Shown here piece after piece: positions 25,896-33,739 of a DNA stretch of 55,349 nucleotides (its first letter is position 1; every line of letters begins with the position of its first letter). The DNA comes from Acidobacteriota bacterium (GTDB lineage Bacteria; Acidobacteriota; Terriglobia; Acidiferrales; UBA7541): contig JAMCWK010000052.1 of the NCBI GenBank assembly GCA_023481105.1, forward strand, positions 2,229 to 57,577, written 5' to 3'. The position numbers were made by a program, and so were the translations under genes. The notes under the pieces are model-generated. The model saw only the letters and a list, made by a program, of their open reading frames with translations, ran no database searches and was not told where the DNA came from.

Positions 25896-26632
25896 CTGGC
25901 GAGTGCCCGATACACAATCGAATCCTTCGCTCCCGCTTCGGCGAAGGCTCGCAGCCGCAGCACGCAACTTTCGCACGCGCCGCATGCTTCCTCGCCGAAT
26001 TGGTAGCACGACCAGGTTAGATGCAGTGGAGCCGCCAGGCTGATGCCTCGCCGCACAATCTCGCTTTTGCGCATCGCGATGACCGGCGTCACAATCTCGA
26101 TTTGCGTTTCCGGACGCGTGCCTTCGCGCACTACTTGTTGAAACGCGCGGTAATACTCCGCCCGGCAATCCGGATAGCCCGAGCTGTCTTCCTCCACCGC
26201 GCCAATAAACACCGCGCGTGCGCCAATCACTTCCGCCCAGCTCACCGCCACCGACAAAAAATGCGCATTCCGAAACGGCACATACGTGACAGGAATTGCG
26301 GACCCAACTGCAGCCTGCTCGCCTCGTAGCGGCGCAGCATGCATGCCCTGAGCGAAGTCGAAGGGCTGCGCCCGCTCCGGCACGGCGATGCGTGTATCCG
26401 TTAACGCCGACCCGCCAATCTGCGAAAAATGTTCCAGCCGCACCACCAGCCGCTCGCGTACGCCGTAGAAATCCGCAATCTCTTTGAACGCGCGCCGCTC
26501 CCTCACTTCCGTGCGCTGCCCGTAGCTCGCATGCACCATCGCGATTTCATGCGTCTCGCGCGCCATCGCCGCCGTCACGCACGAATCCATCCCTCCGCTG
26601 AGCAAGACGACCGCTTTGAGTTTGGCATTCAT
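25886..26632 (-). CDS. queC: 7-cyano-7-deazaguanine synthase
   Basis: QueC converts 7-carboxy-7-deazaguanine to preQ0 using ATP and ammonia. The N-terminal PP-loop is VVLLSGGMDSCVTAAMA. The C-terminal zinc site is CYQFGEEACGACESCVLR with four Cys. I chose the ATG at 26632 (MNAKLKAVVLL); the frame upstream of it is repetitive Ser/Thr sequence. A composite repeat (26326-26374) is read in frame and inserts about 16 residues (QPFDFAQGMHAAPLRG) between GGSALTDTRIAVPE and SAIPVTYVPFRN. The stop codon is part of another palindrome. It is a member of the queD-queE-queC cluster; queF is not in the window, so the product could be preQ0 itself or feed queuosine made elsewhere. Confidence 0.95.
   Translation of the reverse strand: MNAKLKAVVLLSGGMDSCVTAAMARETHEIAMVHASYGQRTEVRERRAFKEIADFYGVRERLVVRLEHFSQIGGSALTDTRIAVPERAQPFDFAQGMHAAPLRGEQAAVGSAIPVTYVPFRNAHFLSVAVSWAEVIGARAVFIGAVEEDSSGYPDCRAEYYRAFQQVVREGTRPETQIEIVTPVIAMRKSEIVRRGISLAAPLHLTWSCYQFGEEACGACESCVLRLRAFAEAGAKDSIVYRALARPR
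26326..26374. repeat. Nested composite repeat inside queC
   Basis: An outer palindrome GGCGCAGCAT...CTGCGCCC with a GTAG end is split by GCATG plus CCCTGAGCGAAGTCGAAGGG. The un-nested form of the outer element occurs at 36764-36790 in kinase 2. Confidence 0.85.
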
Positions 26633-26786
26633 TCGAAGTCGCTGTCTTGGATCGATGGAAGTAGAGGAGGTGGAGGATGTAAAGGAGGTAGGGGAAAAAA
26701 CCGTGCGTGTTGGTCGGAGCTGCACCGAAAGAGCCGGAGTCTGTTCCTCTACTTCCTCTACCTCCTCTATTTCCTTTACTTCCTCT

Positions 26787-27464
26787 TCACACGCCCTTCA
26801 TCGCCGGATCCCAAATGTATTTGTGCAACTGCAATCCCATCCGCACCGGCAGCCGGTCGGCGAGCATCCATTCCGCAAGCGAACGCGCCTCCAGCGCCGG
26901 CCATTTTCCTTCGGGGTCCGCGAATACCGGCGAAAAAATCACCTGTCGCACGCGCGCCGCCAGATTGTGCTCGCGGGTGAAGTCACGCGCAAATTCATAA
27001 TCCCGCCGCGACGCAATCACAAATTTGATTTCGTCTTTGCCATCTACCGCGGCGAGGTTCGCCATGTCGAACGTGCCGCCTTCGCCGGAGTCCGGACACT
27101 TCACGTCCACAATTTTAATGACTTCTTTCGGCAGATTCCCCACGAACCGCTCGCCGCTGGTTTCCATCATCACCGTGTAGCCCGCCGCGAGCAGTTTTTC
27201 GCTCAGCGGAAGTATTTCCGCTTGCAGCAACGGCTCTCCGCCTGTCAACTCAACGAGCGCGATGCGATTTGCGCCGGTTCCGGCAAGTTCCTCCACGCGT
27301 TTCATTGCGTCCTCGACGGACATTTTCAGCCCGCCGTGGAACGCGTACGCCGTATCGCACCACACGCAGCGCAGATTGCACCCGGTCAGCCGCACAAAGA
27401 TGCACGGCAGCCCCGCGCGGGTGCTCTCTCCTTGAATGCTTCGGAAAATTTCCGTGATTTGCAT
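26787..27464 (-). CDS. queE: 7-carboxy-7-deazaguanine synthase
   Basis: This radical SAM enzyme contracts the pterin ring of 6-carboxytetrahydropterin. At 225 residues it is of normal length. The start MQITEIFRSIQGES is family-typical. The cluster-binding motif is CNLRCVWCDTAY (CxxxCxxC), followed by VELTGGEPLLQ. The ATG at 27464 is chosen because the longer frame upstream is composed of repeat sequence. It is followed after about 150 bases of low-complexity CTCCTCTACTTCC-like sequence by queC. Confidence 0.95.
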   Translation of the reverse strand: MQITEIFRSIQGESTRAGLPCIFVRLTGCNLRCVWCDTAYAFHGGLKMSVEDAMKRVEELAGTGANRIALVELTGGEPLLQAEILPLSEKLLAAGYTVMMETSGERFVGNLPKEVIKIVDVKCPDSGEGGTFDMANLAAVDGKDEIKFVIASRRDYEFARDFTREHNLAARVRQVIFSPVFADPEGKWPALEARSLAEWMLADRLPVRMGLQLHKYIWDPAMKGV

Positions 27465-27540
27465 TGCGGTTGTAGCCCGCGTCTTCAGACGCGGGGATTT
27501 TCGGGTTCCGCAGGCCCCGCCTCTAATGAGGCGGGCCACA

Positions 27541-27738
27541 CTATTTCGCGTCCGGCCCGGGCGGCAGCGTGGGCGGTGAGGCCCGCGGTTTTTTCTTGCG
27601 TATGAACAAAAACCACGCCAGCGCGGCGAACAGCAACATGCCAATCAGCGCGCGCGGCGCCGGCCGCAGCCCCAGTCCCAGATACACCAGCGCGATGAAT
27701 ACCGCCGGCGCCAGAATGATGTAAAACGCTCGCGTCAT
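27541..27738 (-). CDS. Small membrane protein in the preQ0 cluster
   Basis: The protein has 65 residues and starts MTRAFYIILAPAVFIALVY. Two predicted membrane segments (AFYIILAPAVFIALVYLGLG and ALIGMLLFAALAWFLFI) are separated by a short basic loop and followed by RKKKPRASPPTLPPGPDAK, a cytoplasmic tail. It lies between queD and queE in the same direction. No family is recognised and no catalytic residues are visible. It may simply be a co-transcribed passenger. The longer frame to 27771 begins in a repeat (GTTCAACATTCAACGTT) and is less likely. Confidence 0.6.
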   Translation of the reverse strand: MTRAFYIILAPAVFIALVYLGLGLRPAPRALIGMLLFAALAWFLFIRKKKPRASPPTLPPGPDAK

Positions 27739-27791
27739 GTTTTCTCGGAGGTTTGCACGTTCAACATTCAACGTTCAACGTTGAACCCTTG

Positions 27792-28166
27792 CTACGGCCA
27801 GTAGGTCGCGGCGGTTGTGTCCGTCTCCCAAATCGTGATGGACGCGATACGCGCGCCGTTGGGCGCGGCGTGCATCTGCTTCGCGGTTTCCTCGTAAAAA
27901 TATTTCGCCAGGTTTTCCGCCGAAGGGTTGATGGTGTCAAACGGCGCCATGTCATTCAGCATTTTGTGGTCCAGCGACTGGATGACGTTGGCGATCACTT
28001 TTTTCAGGTGCACGAAATCATACAGCAGCCCGACGTGGTCCAGCTCCGGCCCCTGCAGCGTGATTTTCACGCGGTAGTTATGCCCGTGCGGGTTTTCGCA
28101 CTTGCCCTTGTAGCCGCGCAGCGCGTGCCCCGCGGAAAATGTCTCTTCGACGCACACTTCAAACAT
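27792..28166 (-). CDS. queD: 6-carboxy-5,6,7,8-tetrahydropterin synthase
   Basis: The 124-residue QueD of the PTPS family converts dihydroneopterin triphosphate to 6-carboxytetrahydropterin. Zinc ligands are the His of FSAGHAL and the two His of ENPHGHNY, with the catalytic Cys in GKCENPHGH. QSLDHKMLND and PSAENLAKYF are further family motifs. It is the first gene of the que cluster. Its start codon lies 55 bases from the stop of the dinG-like gene, so the two may be co-transcribed. Confidence 0.96.
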   Translation of the reverse strand: MFEVCVEETFSAGHALRGYKGKCENPHGHNYRVKITLQGPELDHVGLLYDFVHLKKVIANVIQSLDHKMLNDMAPFDTINPSAENLAKYFYEETAKQMHAAPNGARIASITIWETDTTAATYWP

Positions 28167-28220
28167 GGATTTCTCTTCCTGCCCCTTTACCTCTTCAACT
28201 CTTTAACTCTGTACCCTTCT

Positions 28221-30329
28221 TCATAAATGCTGCATGAATCGTTTCACTTCCGAAATATCCTGCGTAATTTTGTATTCCGGCAGCGACTCGATAAAAATTC
28301 TACCATACTGCTTGCGCTGGATGCGGTTATCGAGGATGCACAGCGCGCCGCGGTCCGACTTCGCGCGGATCAGCCGCCCGAATCCCTGCTTCAGCGCCAG
28401 CACCGCCTCCGGAACCTGATATTCCGCAAACGCGTTGCGCCCGTCATCGAGCAGTGCCTTCACGCGCGCCGCGACAATCGGATCGCTGGGCACCGCGAAC
28501 GGCAAGCGATCGATGATCACGCACGAAAGTTGTTCGCCGGGAACATCCACTCCTTGCCAAAAGCTCGAAGTTGCGAACAACACGCTGCCCGGCGTGTTTT
28601 TGAAACGGTCCAGCAGCGCCGAGCGCGGCGACGTGCCCTGCAAATAAATCGGGAAGCGCACCATTTTTTTCACGCGCTCGTGAATTTCCTTCATCTGGTT
28701 GTAACTGGTGAACAAACAGAACGCGCGACCGCGCGTGATTTCCAGCATGCGCGCGATTTCCTCCGACGCCGCGCCCGCAAAATTCGGATCGCGCACGTCC
28801 GGCAGTTCTTTCGGAATGTACAGCATGGCTTGCGTGCCGAAATCGAATTCGTGCGCCAGCACGCGCTCGCGCGCCGCGTCGATGCCCAGGCGCTGTTTCA
28901 AGTAATCGAAGCGCCCGGCGACGGCCAGTGTCGCCGACGTGAGCACCACCGTTTCGAATTCCGCGAACAGCCGCTCGCGCAGGATCGTGCTCACATCAAT
29001 CGGCGTGGCGGTGATGAACACGCCTTTGTTGCGTCGCTCGAACCAGTACACATTATTTTTTTCTGTTTGCTCCAGCAGAAAAACAAGTTCTCCGCGCAGC
29101 TCAAACGCGCGCCGCGCGATGTTGATCACTTCGTCGGGCTTGCCGGGCAGCGCGGAAAGCTCCGTCTCCAGGCGCTTCACCGCCTGCACCAGATCGTCGT
29201 ACGCCTCGCGGTGCTGCTCGAGGAAACTAGCGCGCTCGTTGGCGTCGAACGGAAAGCGGCCGTCTTTGCTCGGGAAATTCTCGAAGAAGCTGCGCGAGCG
29301 TTCCTTCAATTGCGCGCAGCGCTTCAGCAGCGTTGCCGACGAAAGATTCGCCAGCCGCAGCACATTTTCCGTGTCCCGCGCCAGCTCCTCGAAACGGTAG
29401 TTGGAAATTTGCCGGCCGAAAAAATCGCTGGCCACGTCTTCGATTTCGTGCGCCTCGTCGAAGACCACCGCGGCGTATTCCGGCAGAATGCTGCCGAAGT
29501 CGTCCTGCTTCAGCGCGAGGTCCGCAAAAAATAAATGATGGTTGACGATGATGAGGTCTGCCTCGCGCGCGCGCTGGTGCATTTTCGTCAGGAAGCACTG
29601 GTTGAACTCCGCGCACTTCGAGCCGGTGCACGTCTCGCGCCGCGCGTCAATGCGCGGCCACAGCTCGTTGTCGTCAGGCAGAAAATTCAACTCCGCGCGG
29701 TCACCGGTCTCCGTCAACTTTTCCCAGTCGCGGATTTGCGTGAACCAGTCCAGCTCGTCCATGCCGCGGAGAAACGCGTGGCCCTCTTCGGCGAGGTGGT
29801 GCACCTTCGCGCGGCAGACAAAATTGTTGCGCCCTTTCATCACCGCCACTTTCAAGTTCGGCGCGAAGTGCCGCTGCAAGAACGGCACGTCCTTCATGTA
29901 CAACTGCTCTTGCAGAGATTTCGTCGCCGTGGCGATCACCACGCGCTGCCCGCTGCGGATCGCGGGAATCAAGTAGCCCAGCGTTTTGCCGGTGCCCGTG
30001 CCCGCCTCGACCAGCGCGTGTTTTTTTTCACTGAATGCGGCCTCGACGATTTCCGCCATCTCCAGTTGCGAGCGGCGGAATTCGTACCCGCCGTGACATT
30101 TTTCGAGCAGGCCGCCCGGCCCGAAGATTTCCTCCATCGAAGGTTGCGCCGCATCTGCTGGTTCTGTGGGGGCGGGCTTTAGCCCCGCCCGATTCACTTC
30201 CTCTATTTCGCCTTCAATCCGCGCGATTTCTTCGTCCTCGAAGTTGCTGTACGTGCGCTGCCGCACGGGCGCATCGCTGGGCGTCACGCCGGACGAAGCC
30301 TTTTTCGTTGTGTGCGACCGTTTTTTCAT
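28221..30329 (-). CDS. dinG: DinG/XPD-family Fe-S ATP-dependent DNA helicase
   Basis: About 702 residues, a superfamily 2 5'-3' helicase for damaged or R-loop-bearing DNA. Walker A is EAGTGTGKTLGYLIP. Fe-S ligands are in FVCRAK and in CTGSKCAEFNQC. The DEAH box is VVFDEAHEIEDVA. Later motifs are FATSSFWQGVDVPGE and QGFGRLIRAKSDRGA. The ATG at 30329 starts MKKRSHTTKK, and the upstream extension was rejected as repeat-derived. A TGTAG-family palindrome (about 30166-30193) is in frame and encodes AGLKPAPT near residues 48-55, in a non-conserved linker before the helicase core. Confidence 0.93.
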   Translation of the reverse strand: MKKRSHTTKKASSGVTPSDAPVRQRTYSNFEDEEIARIEGEIEEVNRAGLKPAPTEPADAAQPSMEEIFGPGGLLEKCHGGYEFRRSQLEMAEIVEAAFSEKKHALVEAGTGTGKTLGYLIPAIRSGQRVVIATATKSLQEQLYMKDVPFLQRHFAPNLKVAVMKGRNNFVCRAKVHHLAEEGHAFLRGMDELDWFTQIRDWEKLTETGDRAELNFLPDDNELWPRIDARRETCTGSKCAEFNQCFLTKMHQRAREADLIIVNHHLFFADLALKQDDFGSILPEYAAVVFDEAHEIEDVASDFFGRQISNYRFEELARDTENVLRLANLSSATLLKRCAQLKERSRSFFENFPSKDGRFPFDANERASFLEQHREAYDDLVQAVKRLETELSALPGKPDEVINIARRAFELRGELVFLLEQTEKNNVYWFERRNKGVFITATPIDVSTILRERLFAEFETVVLTSATLAVAGRFDYLKQRLGIDAARERVLAHEFDFGTQAMLYIPKELPDVRDPNFAGAASEEIARMLEITRGRAFCLFTSYNQMKEIHERVKKMVRFPIYLQGTSPRSALLDRFKNTPGSVLFATSSFWQGVDVPGEQLSCVIIDRLPFAVPSDPIVAARVKALLDDGRNAFAEYQVPEAVLALKQGFGRLIRAKSDRGALCILDNRIQRKQYGRIFIESLPEYKITQDISEVKRFMQHL
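30166..30193. repeat. TGTAG-type palindrome inside the dinG-like gene
   Basis: The core GGGGCGGGCTTTAGCCCCGC is palindromic. On the minus strand it encodes AGLKPAPT, matching AGLKPAAT in the glycosyltransferase at 4553-5512. Confidence 0.85.
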
Positions 30330-30583
30330 TTTGCGTGGTGCGCGGCAGCGCAGAAATCTCGCGCGCCGTAACGATAACACAGTGCCGGGGCGGCTCACGC
30401 GTAGCACAGTCTCATAGCCTGTGCCACAAGCCTGTGCTACGATGCATCCCCTCGGGCGTTCCATTCAGCATGATTGGCAGGATTTCGCTGTAGCGATTGT
30501 GTAGGGGCGGCCCCGCCCTGCGGGGCCCGCCCCGAATTCCGGGAAAGTGGCGCGGCTGAAGCCGGCCCTTACAAGGGTTAAGC
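30330..30583. repeat. Divergent intergenic region rich in palindromic repeats
   Basis: The gap between the minus-strand helicase and the plus-strand kinase 1 holds at least three palindromes: AGCCTGTGCCAC/AAGCCTGTGCTAC near 30416-30442, GTAGGGGCGGCCCCGCC/GGGGCCCGCCCC near 30503-30535, and GGCGCGGCTGAAGCCGGCC near 30550-30568. The tail CTTACAAGGG of the last one provides the AAGG ribosome-binding site of kinase 1. Confidence 0.7.
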
Positions 30584-33271
30584 ATGGTCGGTCAAACCAT
30601 CTCGCATTATCGTGTCACCGCAAAGCTGGGCACCGGGGGCATGGGCGAAGTCTATCGCGCCACGGACTCGCGCCTCGGGCGCGACGTCGCGCTCAAGGTG
30701 CTGCCGGCCGCCTTCGCGCAGGACACCGAGCGCATGGCGCGCTTTGAGCGCGAAGCGCAAGTGCTCGCCTCGTTGAATCATCCCAACATCGCCACGATTT
30801 ATGGGCTGGAAGAGGCGGGCGCAGCAAGCAGCGCCCCTACCTCGAGCGTGCGCGCGCTGGTGATGGAGCTGGTGGAAGGGCCCACTCTGGCCGACCGCAT
30901 TGCGCGCGGCGCAATTCCTTTGGAAGAAGCCCTGCCCATTGCACGTCAGATTTCGGAAGCCCTGGAATACGCCCACGAGAAGGGCATCATTCATCGCGAC
31001 CTGAAGCCCGCCAACGTCAAGCTCACGCAAGATGGCCAAGCCAAAGTGCTGGACTACGGCCTGGCGAAAGCGCTGGACGACGCTCCGGTCGCCGCTGACC
31101 TGACCAGTTCGCCCACGCTTTCACTCGCGGCCACGAAGATGGGACTCATCCTTGGCACTGCCGCGTACATGTCGCCGGAGCAAGCTAAAGGCAAGGCCGC
31201 CGACCGCCGCGCGGATATCTGGTCGTTCGGCGTGCTCCTGCTCGAGATGCTCACCGGCCGTCAGGTGTACATCGGTGAAACCGCTTCGGAGACGATGGCC
31301 CACGTCATCACGCGCGATCCCGACTGGACACAGTTGCCAGCCGGCACGCCGCCGCGCCTCCAACAGTTGTTGCGCCGCTGCCTGATCAAAGACCCCAAGC
31401 AGCGCCTGCAAGCCATTGGCGAAGCGCGCCTCGCGCTGGAAGAAATTCAAAGCGGCAGCCACGCTACAGAGATGTTGCTCCCCGCTACACCGACGCGCGA
31501 ATTCGGCATGCGCGGCTTCGCCGGCGTCGCTCTGGCCGGGGTGTTGCTGGCTGCGCTCGGCGGCGCGATGGGCTGGTGGCTCAAGTCCAGTCCGCTGGAA
31601 TCGCCGGTGCGCAAGTTCGAGCTAACGGTGCCGGATTTGGGCCACGGCTCCGGATTGCACGACAGCTTTGCGATTTCGCCCGACGGCAAGCACATCGCCT
31701 ACCTGAGCAATGATCACGTCTGGATTCGCGCGCTGGATCGCCTCGAGCCCCGCGAAGTGCCCGGCAGCGCGGGCGCTGAAATTCCGTTCTGGTCGCCGGA
31801 CAGCGCGTACGTGGGATTTGCCGCAAACGGAAAGTTGTGGAAGTCCCCGGCGGCGGGCGGCGAAACCACGGCCATCTGCGATTTGCGCGGCGGGCTGATC
31901 GGCGGCTCGGCCGCTTCCTGGGGCGAAGACGGCAACATCGTTTTCACCCGCGGGAGCACCGGCCTGCTGCAAGTCTCCGCGCGGGGCGGCGACCCGCGCT
32001 CCCTGCTGGATGTGGATACCAAGACCGAGCAGGACCTGCACCAGCCGCAGATTTTGCCGGGTGGGCGCGGCATCATCTATGTCCCGCATCCCAAAGGGCA
32101 AAGCGCGAGCCTGCTGATGCTTTATTCCAAGGGGAAGAAAAAATTTCTGCTGCAACTCGAAGGGCAGAGCATCTGGAATCCGGTCTATTCCAGCACCGGC
32201 CATATTCTTTTCCGCCGGCAGCCAACCAACGCGGGCATTTGGGCGCTGCCGTTCTCGCTCTCCAAGTTGGAGGTGGCGGGCGAGCCGTTCCTGGTCGCGC
32301 CGAGCGCGGAGAATCCCAGCGTGGCCGCCGATGGCACGCTCATCTATGAGCAAGTGACGGGCGGCGGTCAGACGCAACTGGTTTGGATGAACCGAAGCGG
32401 CCAGGCGATCGGGAACATCGGGCAGCCGCAGCCCCGCCAGACGTTTCCTGCGCTCTCGCCCGATGGACTGCGCGTTGCCGTCTCCGCCGACGAAGGCGAA
32501 AATTCGGACATCTGGATCCACGACGCCGCGCGCAATACCAAGACCCGCCTGACCTTCGACGCGGTCGCGGAATCCGCGCCCGCCTGGTCGGCTCGCGGGG
32601 ATCAGGTCGCTTTTCAGACCGTCCCCGCGCAAGGCAATTTTGCCATTGCCGCGAAAGCCGCTGACGGCGCCGGCGACGCCAAGGAACTCGCCAAGCCGGG
32701 CACGGTTCCTTCGCTTTCCCGCGACGGCAAATTTCTAGTCTATTCCTTGCTCGGCCCGGAGACGGATTTTGATCTTTTCTACGTTCCGCTCGTGGGCGAC
32801 CGCAAGCCCGTGCCTTTCTTGCAGACCAAGGCGCGGGAAACCGGGCCGCAGGTTTCACCCGATGGCCGCTTTGTGGCCTACCAGTCGAATGAATCCGGCG
32901 TGGAAGAGATTTTCATCAAGCTGTTTCCCAGCGGCGAAGGCAAATGGCAGGTCTCCGTGCATGGCGGGAACTGGCCGCGTTGGAATCGCAAAGGCGACCG
33001 CCTCTATTATGCCGAGGGCAACACCATCATGGAGGTGGAGGTCACCGCGCATCCCGCGCTGCGTCTCAGCACCCCGAAGAAACTCTTCTCCCATGTTTTT
33101 AGTGGGGTGAGCAGACCTTTCGGCTGGCCCGACTCCTTCGACGTAGCCGGCGACGGGCAGAAGTTCGTGCTGGTCCAACCGGTGCTGGAGCAGCACAGCA
33201 AGACCCGCGATCCGGCCATCACCGTGGTGGAAAACTGGTTCGCCGAGTTCAAGGAAAAAGCAAAGAATTGA
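30584..33271 (+). CDS. Receptor-like Ser/Thr protein kinase with PD40/TolB-like propeller (kinase 1)
   Basis: The protein has 895 residues. The kinase domain (1-290) has a G-loop [19 protein letters not shown] (Lys38), [13 protein letters not shown] (HRD 137-139), LDYGLAK (157-163) with DYG in place of DFG, and [13 protein letters not shown]. One membrane span lies near residues 306-330. The extracytoplasmic part is built of PD40 units (AISPDGKHIAYLS, SPDGRFVAYQSNESG). It probably senses an envelope signal through the propeller and phosphorylates cytoplasmic targets. A palindrome at 30814-30840 encodes an insert AGAASSAPT in the N-lobe. The TGA overlaps a vestigial next kinase start (TTGATCGGCC). 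Confidence 0.93.
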   Translation: MVGQTISHYRVTAKLGTGGMGEVYRATDSRLGRDVALKVLPAAFAQDTERMARFEREAQVLASLNHPNIATIYGLEEAGAASSAPTSSVRALVMELVEGPTLADRIARGAIPLEEALPIARQISEALEYAHEKGIIHRDLKPANVKLTQDGQAKVLDYGLAKALDDAPVAADLTSSPTLSLAATKMGLILGTAAYMSPEQAKGKAADRRADIWSFGVLLLEMLTGRQVYIGETASETMAHVITRDPDWTQLPAGTPPRLQQLLRRCLIKDPKQRLQAIGEARLALEEIQSGSHATEMLLPATPTREFGMRGFAGVALAGVLLAALGGAMGWWLKSSPLESPVRKFELTVPDLGHGSGLHDSFAISPDGKHIAYLSNDHVWIRALDRLEPREVPGSAGAEIPFWSPDSAYVGFAANGKLWKSPAAGGETTAICDLRGGLIGGSAASWGEDGNIVFTRGSTGLLQVSARGGDPRSLLDVDTKTEQDLHQPQILPGGRGIIYVPHPKGQSASLLMLYSKGKKKFLLQLEGQSIWNPVYSSTGHILFRRQPTNAGIWALPFSLSKLEVAGEPFLVAPSAENPSVAADGTLIYEQVTGGGQTQLVWMNRSGQAIGNIGQPQPRQTFPALSPDGLRVAVSADEGENSDIWIHDAARNTKTRLTFDAVAESAPAWSARGDQVAFQTVPAQGNFAIAAKAADGAGDAKELAKPGTVPSLSRDGKFLVYSLLGPETDFDLFYVPLVGDRKPVPFLQTKARETGPQVSPDGRFVAYQSNESGVEEIFIKLFPSGEGKWQVSVHGGNWPRWNRKGDRLYYAEGNTIMEVEVTAHPALRLSTPKKLFSHVFSGVSRPFGWPDSFDVAGDGQKFVLVQPVLEQHSKTRDPAITVVENWFAEFKEKAKN
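30814..30840. repeat. TGTAG-type palindrome inside kinase 1
   Basis: The element is in inverted orientation (GGCGGGCGCAGCAAGCAGCG then CCCCTAC). It adds about eight residues between GLEE and VRAL compared with kinases 2 and 3. A nested version of the same palindrome lies at 35190-35247. Confidence 0.88.
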
Positions 33272-33291
33272 TCGGCCAAACCATTTCGCAC
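33268..33291 (+). pseudogene. Vestigial kinase N-terminus (eight codons)
   Basis: TTG ATC GGC CAA ACC ATT TCG CAC would encode (M)IGQTISH, the invariant start of the kinases in this array. It overlaps the stop of kinase 1 by three bases. After the His codon the sequence changes abruptly into a GGACAGGCT...TGTCC repeat. Confidence 0.75.
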
Positions 33292-33739
33292 CGCAGGACA
33301 GGCTCCTACTTGTCCCGCTGGTCTAGAGCGGTAGCGAAGGGAGGGAATCCGAGGGAGCCTGTCCCTAAAGACGCGCCCCGCAAATGCGCGTCGCCACTAG
33401 AAACTCTTGATCGGCCGCAAAGTGGCACAGGCTTTCAGCCTGTGCTGCGATGCGTTCCTCCACGGAAATCTGGCGGCTCGAATTGCGCCGCAAACAACGT
33501 TCCAATTGTTTGGGGGAATTGCTCTCTGGAAGGACGCCGACGCGGACATTCCGCTGCTCCTCGCCGCCAACGCCGGATGCGCCAAACTCAAGTGAATTCG
33601 GAAACGCGAAACTCGAAAACCGAAAATCGAATATCGAACATCTAATCTCGAATATCGTTCTTCACTCTGTAACTCTGCAACTCTTCAACTCTGTAACTCT
33701 GACTTTGCCACCTGTGCTACTCTCCCGGCGGAACATCCC
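33292..33739. repeat. Gene-free repeat-rich spacer before the SMP-30-like gene
   Basis: This stretch holds a GGACAGGCTCC...GAGCCTGTCCC palindrome pair (33295-33366), a GGCACAGGCTTTCAGCCTGTG palindrome (33422-33443), and degenerate CGAATATCGA units (33598-33660) followed by ACTCTGTAACTCTGCAACTC (33664-33695). The frames crossing it are short and of repeat composition. I see no gene in it. Confidence 0.7.
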
